From Pseudoscleropodium purum (lineage: Eukaryota > Streptophyta > Bryopsida > Hypnales > Brachytheciaceae): DNA of 64,000 nt. Each line of letters begins with the position of its first letter. The stretch's first letter is position 1. A program made the position numbers and the translations under genes. Shown one piece after another: positions 49,473-58,879 of the stretch. The notes under the pieces are model-generated. The model searched no databases, was not told where the DNA came from, and worked only from the letters and a program-made list of their open reading frames with translations. The stretch lies in assembly GCA_963969395.1 (NCBI GenBank), contig OZ017795.1, forward strand, positions 38,917,063-38,981,062, given 5' to 3'.

Positions 49473-50770
49473 GGTTACTCTTTGGAGAGCCGGCTACGGG
49501 CAGCCACATTAACAAAACTGAAATCTGAATTTACGGGAGTAGTAGCCCGGACCATGGTTGGTTAGCACGGGCGATAGCAAAAGAACCGCATTTAGTAAGA
49601 ATCTCACGCATAGTCAAATAACCATGAAGAACATATTTAACAGTGAGTGTCATCAATTCTAATACGGAGTAATATCAACAGCACTTGCATCTTTCAGAAA
49701 CATTGTCTTTCACCCGGTCTTCCGTATTCAATGTGGGTTCCGTTCCGAAGTAAGGCGGACTAGTTTGAATAATGTTCACTTCTCACTGAGCTATGTGCAG
49801 GATTCAAACATACAAGGTGAATGACATGCGACATGATGGATGCAATTTAAGCTGTTCAAAGTAAAGTTCGTAGCCCACACTAGCTTACACACTTAAACGT
49901 CAGATATACTAGCTAGTTGGCTTGACGAGTGAAGCCACGTTGACCACGACACACTCACTCCACAAATTTTCATCGAAATCTATGATCAGAAAGAGTTAAT
50001 ATGAACAACCGATGTCATTAGTTTATTGCAGGTCTTGTACATTGTGGTACCCGCTTCGATCCGGTATCCGGCATGTTTCGTAGTTATAGTTATAGTTATA
50101 AGACTTTTTTACATTAAAACAAACTATATACCTTCAGATTGGGCTTAAATGCTTAAATGCAGAATATGTGATTATAATCAGAGTCATATAATATACAAGT
50201 TGCATGTGTGGGAGTAGATGTAGCTAGGTACAAATTCAAAGTTGTCATGATGCCTTGTCATTAAGGACTTATCCAATTGGGCTATTAATAAAAATTTTGA
50301 ATCATCTACATCAAGTTCCATCACAATGTTAAGATGTCATGACAAATGATGGGATCCAAATCCAAAGTCCAATGAAAAATGGTGTATGAAACACCACTAT
50401 TTTAAGTTTGGATCATTCAATGTTCCAATCACAAATCATTCTAGTACAATGTGAATGGAGAATCTCATTTAAAATGGTGATATTCTATGCATCATTTTTC
50501 ATTCATTTCCTTTTTTAGCTCTAAAGTCTATAAATGGTATGAACTACAAAATTTATTCTCTAAATTTAATGGGCAAAGCTACAAAGTTTGTAAAATACAA
50601 CAATTTTCACGAAACTTTAGCCATAGAAACTAAATTGTCTAATGATTGATCGTTTTAGTTGACTAAAGCATGCAGATTGTACTTTTTGAGGGACACCTGT
50701 AGCAACGGTGACGTCACCCAATGAATGGTTAGGTGAGGACCTCCCCGCTCAACCTCTCTATCCAAGTCAC
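49473..50770. other. Intergenic DNA
   Basis: No gene is recognised. It contains a TTATAG triplication near 50083-50100. Confidence 0.5.
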
Positions 50771-50773
50771 AGT

Positions 50774-50926
50774 CATGGTTATCACATTGGACAGATTACT
50801 ATTCATTTCACGTCCTATAGGACAAGTTACTATTCATTAGATGTACGTCTTACGTACATTTGATGAATAGTAACTTGTCCCATAGGACGTGAAATGAATA
50901 ATAATCTGTCTAATGTGACAACCATG
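50774..50926. mobile_element. hAT-like foldback MITE, copy 1 (153 bp)
   Basis: The ends read inward as CATGGTTATCACATTGGAC and CATGGTTGTCACATTAGAC. Nearly the whole element is a hairpin (ACTATTCATTTCACGTCC in both arms). The flanks are GTCACAGT (50766-50773) and GTCGCAGT (50927-50934), an 8-bp duplication with one change. A sister copy is at 56330-56490. Confidence 0.8.
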
Positions 50927-50934
50927 GTCGCAGT

Positions 50935-52286
50935 TGACATTCATCCCACCTAATAATCAAAATTTTAAAAAATAAAAAATAAAACCCAAAAAAAGATTAA
51001 TCAATCCTAGACTCATTTGTAAACCCTACTTGACACTATGCACTAAACTATTATAGCCATGCACTTAATGACATTGCATTACAGAACCTAAACTCTACTC
51101 TCTTCGCTACGTAGGATTTAGATACTTCATCCTATAGAATGAATTTCATCTCGGAGGCACACGGTCACCGGGCCATTCCTCCGGTGCCATGGGCGAGGTC
51201 GCCGCTGCTACAGGCTACCCGCTTTTCGATCAGTTAAACATATACGCAGTGGAAAACATATATATGTCAGTCTAATTACGACCATCCTTGACATCAAATT
51301 GAATTATTTTTGACTTAGTCACTGGCATACTACAACGGGGAGCGTCGTGATACAAACTGTACAAGTAGCATCGCGGGCAAATTCTTTGTATTTGGACGGA
51401 AAAAGGGTCACTCTGAAGGATCCGTACGACAGGGATCGTCGATCAATCGTGTGCTACTGCAACTAGCTAGACAGGGACATGACGTCATTGCGCATTACTG
51501 CCTCGATCAGGACTGCAATTCAAACTTCGGGTAAGGGTGAGGGTAAAACTCCATGATAACATGCAGCCAGACGACATGGATAATATCCCAAGCAGAAAGC
51601 AGAAAGAATCAAGCAAGAAGATTCAAAACTAAGACAGGTCGACCGAACTCACATCAGGAACAGCAATGCAAGGTGGGCGGCTGCTTCCCACCACCCACGT
51701 TGGCAGCCCTAGCCTGGCCAACGACACACAGCAACGCAAAGAATCAACATCACCATCACGCAGACAGTCCTGCACAAGGTGGTTGCTTTTTGGCTCGATC
51801 ACGATGCCATTCAAATCTATCGTGTGCAGCAATTGAACTGGGTCCCGGAACTGATCGAGCTAGCTGCTAACAGGTCGTTGTCAATTCGGAAGCCGTCCCA
51901 GCGCTGGCGTTCGTGGAATCATCAATGATCCATGATCAATAATCAAGCGCGTGCAGGACGGGGATATAGCACGCTACGTAGTGGCGGTCGCCGGGCCAGC
52001 CATGACTAATCCATTCAAGCCAGGACGCCCTTCTCGAGGAGCTAGCTAGAGAAAATAAAACAATTACAAGTTACGAAATCCAGGGCGGTTCAGTTACCTG
52101 TAAATTCAAGGCCTCCCTGCAGTTCAAATCACACTGCCTTCCTTCCCTTGAATCTCCACTTTGCTAGTCGCCTCTTCAGTGCACTGCGTGCCTCACAGTG
52201 CTTGCTTTCGATCATTCCTTGCCTGCCAGCTGTTGCTGCTACATACACCCCTCGTTCAGTACGCCCTTCATCCCTTCGTCTGCAGC
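50935..52286. other. Less AT-rich intergenic region left of the peptide candidate
   Basis: It contains ATG frames at 51189-51274 (28 codons) and 51553-51870 (105 codons), neither with a recognisable family. The 3' part (about 52100-52286) may be the promoter and leader of the small plus-strand gene. Confidence 0.4.
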
Positions 52287-52547
52287 ATGGCTGAGCAGTG
52301 GAGCTTAATGGTCGTCTTGCAGACCCTTTTAATCATCATAGCCGCGGCCACAACCGTAAGTATTTGATCATGCATTCATTTGATCGATCGAATAACACAC
52401 CATTCGGATTCCTTTTCTTTTTGCTTACTAGCTGCACTTTGTATGCTTTTAAGGATTCTGAAGGAAGTTGCATGCATGCTCTCGTTTTAGGTAACTAGCA
52501 AGCCGCCAACGTTCTCGATCCATGAATTGCAAAGGAAGCGAAATTAG
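52287..52547 (+). CDS. Candidate two-exon gene for a 41-aa hydrophobic peptide
   Basis: Exon 1 is 52287-52355 (23 codons, ATG GCT GAG). A consensus donor GTAAGT starts at 52356, a CTCGTTTTAG acceptor ends at 52490, and exon 2 is 52491-52547, ending in TAG. The predicted product has a short polar start, a strongly hydrophobic segment at about residues 7-22 (LMVVLQTLLIIIAAATT), then an 18-residue basic tail ending ELQRKRN. This could be a signal peptide with a short secreted peptide, or a single-pass membrane micropeptide. I recognise no family. The splice model is a prediction. An alternative acceptor near 52430 would give a 29-aa product. Confidence 0.35.
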
Positions 52548-52926
52548 TTGTGCTTTAATCGATCCAATTTGCTCTCCGTGGCATGTGCAATAACTTCTTG
52601 TGATAATGACCAGTGGGCATGCATGTAATTGAAAGCTTCCGTCGATGGATTGAGTCGCAAAGCCAACTAATATGATCGAAGGGGACATTGGCGATGATCG
52701 AGCAGACGCTACATTCGCCGAACAAGCATTCGGCTGCCTTCTTGAACTACTTGGCAGAGAATGTGAAGCGCCTTGACTAATTTAAAATACAAGAAACGTA
52801 GGGCAGTGCAAGACCTCAAATCCTTCAAAGCTACATCGATCTCTTATTGCAAGTTTGAGTTTTCGTGCAAATGGCCTGTCACTGAATTGCATGTAAATAC
52901 CAAGACAGCGAAGGAAACTATACACT

Positions 52927-54921
52927 TCAAACAGCTAAGTGAAGCCTCTGGATCGCACAGAACCTCCGTCTGATGTCTGTAAAAACTTCGATCACAGCCT
53001 CATTCCACATCCCAGTTGCATCCCGGTTCCATGCATCCAAACCTCGAAGCTCCATTGGCCATGTAGGAGGCTCGATGTTGCTTCTCATCCTCAGGCTTTG
53101 GATGGCCCACATCGACGCTTGATTCCAACTCATTCTTCCCTCAACAGGGAAGTTGAGGTTATACATAAGCCAAAAAATAGGCTGGCGACGAAACTTCCTC
53201 ATGAGGAATTTCATCGGCCACCCTCGTTGGACTTGGATTCCCTGGCGTCTCTCCCCTTCAATAACTTCCACTAGGGAGTTTTGAATGTGTCGAAAAGTAA
53301 TGAAGGCACGTTCTCCATATCTGGCCCTGATGTAAGTTTCCATATGCGTTGTGTTCTCATTCACGAAAGCCTTGAGCTCCGTCGGAAGATCGTTCCCAGC
53401 TGTTCTCTTTTCCCGGAGAGTTGAGAAGGCCAAATAGGTGACTGCCCCGCAGTAATTCTGGAGAGTTGCCCAGATTTCATTGCCGAGCTTGGTGCGCAGT
53501 TTCGTCGCTGCAGGATAGAATTTCACGGATCTGTTCATGCTGACACGCTGAAGTACTATTTGACAGACATGGCAATAAACATCGAGGGCTTCTCCTAATA
53601 TCTCCAGGTTTGCTTCGTGTGCTCTCACTTGTGCAAGCACCAAAAGGGGATCATTCTCCGCAGGCAGCAAGCCCCAATGCGCCTGACGATATTCCTCTGC
53701 AAGACGACCAATTGATCAATGCAAGTGAAAATTAGAGAAACTTATTCTAGCAGGCTTGCTTCAGATACATTAACTTAATGTTTCTTTTTCTTGGGATCCA
53801 ATTCTACGGTCGGTTATTGTCACCGTTCACTGTCAATGAGATATCCAATCGAGACACACAAGGACAATATTCAGCTGGTGTTTCACACAGATCGATCCTT
53901 AGCAGGCATTGAAAGGTGAAGCGACGGTCTCTTAGTTTCCGAAAAGCAGTGAGAATCACACATGGTAAAAAGTAATCGAAAGAATAGCATTGAAAGTACG
54001 TGCATCAAGCAAAAGGTCGACGTCCCACATCATACATGGTTTTCTAATCCGACAGACTTGCCGAATCATGCAGACTTGCTGCCACCTAACGGTGGCAGTA
54101 AGTCAGTAACTTGAGAGCATTTAAAGAATCTACAGGCGCGCAGATACATTTAAATCTCGTTTGTTTCACTGAAAAGTCAATCTAAGAACATAACTTTCTA
54201 CTAGTAGGGAACTCACTACAGCGCCAACGTCGGTGCTGCTAGCTACAGATCGATTCGGGCTTCAATTCATTAGCCCAACGTTCATTATCACAGTCTGTAG
54301 TATCAATTAAGTGTAATGTAGCGTCTTCTACTCTTTGCAATTGCAAAGCAAGTACGTCCAAAAGCAAGTGAATCCACAATTTCTGTCTAACAAACTCCAA
54401 ATCCCAAAGGACTAGACTTGTGCATCTTCAGCTAGCTAGATGACACTCCTCGGAGGGACTTTCAAGCGGAACTTGTATATATTACTTAACACTCGAAAAA
54501 AAAAAAGCACGCTAGTTGTGATCGACCGGCTACAACTTGTTTTTTTCACAGTAGAGAATGATCGCCAACTTCTGAAATCAGCTTAACAATGTAGCATATG
54601 CAAAAGTACCATTCCAGGACCAAGTGGAACATGGAATACCACCCCTCCAGGCTAGGTCTTGCCTGACTTCAAGCAGTGATTACCAATTCAAGAAAAGAAA
54701 GCTGAAAGCGGAAAAGAAAAACCTAAAAGGTTCACAATTGCAATGACCGGATCGTTGACCCAATTGGTAACACTCCGATCCAAACATCCCCATAGACCGA
54801 TCCAAACATGCATGCCATTAATCTAAGAAATCACGAGTAAGAAAATTAGGACTGTGGGGAGAAGTAGAGACCAACCAATAATAGGAGTGACGGCCGTGAG
54901 AATTGTTAGCCAGGATTCCAT
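52927..54921 (-). CDS. Unrecognised protein (~271 aa), main exon 52927-53696
   Basis: The main exon 52927-53696 is open for 255 codons after a clear acceptor (CGTCTTGCAG). It begins EEYRQAHWGLL and ends at TGA 52927-52929. A first exon is proposed at 54876-54921 (MESWLTILTAVTPII), whose phase fits the main exon through a G/GTTGGT donor. That donor is weak, and an extra exon in the 1.2-kb gap is possible. The product is mainly helical, rich in Arg, Trp and Met, with a YCHVCQ motif and aromatic clusters (PIFWLMYNL). The hydrophobic start could be an anchor. I do not recognise the family; it may be lineage-specific. The long frame and less AT-rich composition support coding. It is convergent with the small plus-strand candidate. 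Confidence 0.6.
54073..54104. repeat. Short perfect-stem hairpin (14-bp arms, 4-nt loop)
   Basis: GACTTGCTGCCACC pairs with GGTGGCAGTAAGTC with one mismatch around TAAC. It lies in the proposed intron of the unrecognised minus-strand gene. Function unknown. Confidence 0.7.
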
Positions 54922-55295
54922 CTCCTTCGATGAGCGCTTGGAGGACGACCGCGATGAATTGAAGCACAAGTGAAAGATGGTGAAGACCGCAGCCGGCGTT
55001 TGCAGCACTGAATTTATGCAGCACGGAGCCTTTTGCAAATTTGCAATGCAACACGGCACCAAAAAGGGTGGAAGGCTCCATAGGGTTTAGGAAGGTCAAA
55101 TCAATGAAAAAATGTGTGGATGAGAATGTATGTGATGAATGAAATAGTGACACAGTTGTATAAGTTAAAGAGATATTCAACTTTTGTCATTGTCAGTACT
55201 CAACACGTTGGTTAAATCAGAATCTTTTGGGACCTTTGAAGATTCAGCCTGTCGGAATCTTGCTAGCATGTGAATGATACTCACAATACATAACG
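54922..55295. other. Upstream flank of the unrecognised minus-strand gene
   Basis: Probable promoter or leader. A 120-codon frame (54818-55180, minus) overlaps the proposed first exon in another frame and shows no domain. Confidence 0.35.
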
Positions 55296-55299
55296 TAAG

Positions 55300-55595
55300 C
55301 ACTCCCTAAATCACCCATTTAAGAGTTGGAACTGATTTTGGGGAGGTGAAACTTCTTGAAATATTTTTCAGTAAATCATTCATAAGAGACAAGTGAAATT
55401 GGCATCTAGTTCAAGTTGTTTCATAATTTTTGGAGCTTTCTGAAAGTAGTTATGAATTTTTGAAGTTCTAATGCAATGGGCTTTGAAATCGCCCACCTCC
55501 TGAAATGTAAACTATTTGTACATTGTTGATATAATGAAAAAGCAACATGTACAAATAGTGTACATTTCAAGAGGTGGGCGATTTTAGAGCCTGAG
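55300..55595 (-). repeat. Palindrome-containing dispersed repeat, copy 2 (inverted)
   Basis: The palindrome at about 55480-55595 has arms GGCTCTAAAATCGCCCACCT followed by TGAAATGTA. The adjoining ~180 bases to its left match, in reverse complement, the segment right of the palindrome at 38431-38640. A long arm (about 50 bases) pairs across a short centre. Confidence 0.65.
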
Positions 55596-55929
55596 CACTT
55601 TATGGACCTCTTACCATAGTGAGCAAACTGTTAATGGGCTCAAAAATTTTAAATTATTTCCAACCGCCTCTAGCTACTTTTATTATTAAAATTTTATTAA
55701 TATTAATTGTATACACAACCCCTCACCTACTCTTATAATTTTGAGAGGGTGGAATCTATACAATCAATATGGATTAATGAAAATGGCATCCATATCTGTA
55801 TGACATATTCGTATGGTATATTAATATATGTATCTTTATACTTATATATATATATGCATTAATATACACATCTAACAATTGTTGATTTTTCTTGGAAGGG
55901 GGGTCATATTTTATTGTTTTCCATCCAAT

Positions 55930-56165
55930 AGTTTCTAATTTTCCAAAAAGTGAGGGGAGAAAAAATTGGAAACATGGTTGATTGCCTCTTTTTTGTACAT
56001 TGCTAGCTCTTAGTTTTCCAAAAAGTGGGGAGAGAAAAAATTGGAAACATGGTTGATTGACTCTTTTTTGTACATTGCCAGCTCTTGGTTTTCCAAAAAT
56101 AGGGAGAAGAGAGAAAATTGGAAACATTGTTGATTGCCTCTTTTTTGTACATTGGTTGTTTGCTA
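55930..56165 (+). repeat. ~75-bp tandem repeat, three units
   Basis: TTTTCCAAAAAGTG-type unit starts lie near 55939, 56013 and 56089, each followed by AAATTGGAAACATGGTTGAT and CTCTTTTTTGTACATTG. Periods are 74 and 76 bases. The repetitive minus-strand frames here are artefacts. Confidence 0.9.
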
Positions 56166-56329
56166 TATTTTTTCCCCCGCAAAATCATAGATCAATGGTT
56201 GTGAGAGTGCTTGCAACTGCCAATCAACGGTCACAATTTTTTCAAAAGGGGGAGGCAATATGACATGGTGTAGTAATCACAATAGATAGTTGATGATGTG
56301 ATTACCTAAAAGATTATTTCATTTTGTGC

Positions 56330-56490
56330 CATGGTTGTCACATTGGACAAATTACTATTCATTTCACGTCTTACATGACAAGTTATTATTCATCAAATGT
56401 ACGTCTTATGTACATTTGATGAATAGTAACTTGTCTAATTGTCTTGTAGGATATGACATGAATAGTAATTTGTCCAGTGTGACAACCATG
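56330..56490. mobile_element. hAT-like foldback MITE, copy 2, perfect 8-bp target duplication (161 bp)
   Basis: The ends read inward as CATGGTTGTCACATTGGAC and CATGGTTGTCACACTGGAC. TTTTGTGC flanks it on both sides (56322-56329 and 56491-56498). An 8-bp duplication is typical of hAT elements. The hairpin interior is shared with 50774-50926. Confidence 0.85.
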
Positions 56491-56499
56491 TTTTGTGCT

Positions 56500-58500
56500 A
56501 AAAAATTTTCAAAGAATTTTTCTAACTAAATTATAATTTCATAATGGTAGCTACAATAAAACATTCATTGAAAATTTTTTAATATGAAAAGTGCACTTAG
56601 AGTGCAAGTCTATTTAGACTCAAGTAATAAACTACACAAATAATAACAAAAGTGATTGAAATTTTTTTTCCAAATATAATTCTCTTTTTATTATTTTTTT
56701 AAGAAATATTATTGAATAATGACTTGATTAAAATGTAATACTTTTTTTGCCATTCTTTTCTTCATTTTTTGAAATTATGATTCTATGATGAAAACACTCT
56801 TGAAAGTTTTTCTTCCAAACCTTGTTCATCAATCAATTTTGGATTAGATCACTTTTACGTAGAATATAGGATTGTTAAGAAAAAGTTACTCTTATACAAT
56901 GGTTCTAGATTCTTTGAAAATTTTGGATTTGTTTTAAGGATACATAGTCTTCATATATAAGTTTAGAAAGTATTTTGGGATGGTAGACAATTCTTTCTAA
57001 TTTTCTAATGCATAATAAAATAAATTTTTGTATGGATATATTGAAATTTTTTAATTATTATTGTCTAAAATTTAAGGCAGAATTTTATTTGATCATAATA
57101 AATTCATATTCTAAGCATTTAAGTTTTGTTATCAGTAAAAATAATTGTGAATTATAGAAGTGAAATGATTTAAAATAAAATATCAATATCAAATATCTAT
57201 ATGTGTTTTTAAAAATTTGAATGCATAAAATCATAGACAATTTTTGTTCATAACGCATATATTTAAAAAAAAGTGAAAACCTCAATAATGATTAAAAAAA
57301 ATACATATTCTAAATTATACAAAAGTTTTGTAAAAGACCATTGCCTTCATTAAGGATTAAGGCTAGAGGAAATCTATATAAATAAAGATATGTGATATCA
57401 AAAGGCATCTTGAGATTTAATGGATCATTTTGATTAAAAAAATTCTATACAAAATTACTAATAGATAATTACAAAAATTATAGAATAATAAAAAAATATT
57501 AAATTCTAATTTAAAAAATATATTTAAAATTAATTTAGTGTTTACATTCACAAAATAAAATAATTATGAGCTAATGGAAATTAATGAAAATATATGTGTA
57601 AAGCAAGATTAATGATGAATAGATAGCATAAATCCAAATGTAATTTATTTATCTTTTATTGCATGTTATACCAAAATACTAGTCGATACTTAAAATTTAT
57701 AAACTAATAAATGAACATGTTATATTTGGATTCTAAAATATATTAAAAATTCAATATTTATATGCAAATATGCTAATATGTGAGCTTAGATATGTGAACC
57801 TATGAATCTTGAAGCTGGATTTTTGTGAGCATAGAGCTTACGACAAAAAAAGATAAAATATTTACAATTTTTTTTAGATTTAAGAAGGAATTCTTATCTT
57901 TAAATAAAATTCCTATTTAAAAAAATTAAAATATGATTATAAAAAATAGAAATATAAAATATCCTATAACTATGGACAATAATTTGGTCATGATGAATCT
58001 ATAGAATATTAAGAAAGTCTTGAGGTAAATCAATCAAATAATCAAATGTTACTTTAGTATTTTTTTTTAATTCCCAAATCATGCCATTTTAGAAATTTTT
58101 TCTAGAAGCATGAATAAACTTCTATCTTCCTTAGGATTTATCTTATAAAAATACTTAAAAAGGTAATATAGGGGCTTGTCATTCACATATTATGGTTGAT
58201 GTTCAATTATAGCTACAACCATGCCAACAAAATTAGGGTAAAAGCATTTTGGAAACATGCTATTGTAATAGAAATATGGTACTCATCTAAAGAAGTGTCA
58301 ATTCTAGTTTCTATATATATTTTGGCTTGGAGCTTTAGAAATGCACAGTAATAGCATGATAATACTAATAATGTTTCCTTCACATTTTTGATGTTATATT
58401 GTTGATTTGTTGGTGCATTTGAAATCCTTTGACTATTCTTTCCCTTCCAAATTGTTGGATATTAATTATGGTTTGTAGGTCTATCTAGCTCAAATAGGCT
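56500..58500. other. Very AT-rich intergenic DNA
   Basis: No gene or delimited repeat is recognised; short A/T runs only. Confidence 0.55.
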
Positions 58501-58619
58501 AGGCTCAAAAAATCTTTGACTCAATGAAGAGAGAATATGGAGATACAATCTCTATGATGTTCTTGTAGACAAAAGCATGTATGTTGTAGAAGAAGTGTCT
58601 CCTTCTTGATGAGATTAGT

Positions 58620-58876
58620 GTATGTATGTAGGGATTGGTCAAACTTCTGGCCCCTTTGGCTGGTCTAAAACCCATGATTGCTTTGATCCCACCAATATCA
58701 AAGACAACCACCTTAATGCAATCATACTCTTTTTTGTACCCACAATAGGTCAAAGTTGAACTACCGTTGGAGTCTAAATTCATGTTGTTTCACAATGCAA
58801 GTAAGGCATTTTTTTGCTCCTTCATTGTTGATTGTGGTACTTTGCAAAAAACTTGCAGGAGATTCTTGCCAATGTG
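58620..58876 (-). pseudogene. Broken exon resembling an armadillo repeat
   Basis: After an acceptor-like TTTGTTGTAG the frame reads HIGKNLLQVFCKVPQ, then ALLAL, a TGA stop (58790-58792) where a Trp would fit, then NNMNLDSN and, further on, VVVFDIGGIKAIMGF. The pattern ALLAL-x-N ... GGIKAIM resembles an armadillo-repeat helix set. The frame continues to about 58505 with a less convincing tail. The in-frame stop, the absence of neighbouring exons I could identify and the AT-rich setting suggest a relic. The family call is by eye and tentative. Confidence 0.4.
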
Positions 58877-58879
58877 CTA

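Noticed and set aside
51553..51870. Plus-strand ORF of 105 codons
   Set aside because: Low-complexity composition (Gln, His, Ser, Asn) and no family resemblance. An overlapping antisense frame is equally open.
54818..55180. Minus-strand ORF of 120 codons over the proposed MESW exon
   Set aside because: Different frame, no domain, non-ATG beginning for much of its length. The MESW frame has a better start context and joins the main exon in phase.
55774..56188. Repetitive minus-strand ORFs
   Set aside because: Artefacts of the ~75-bp tandem repeat.
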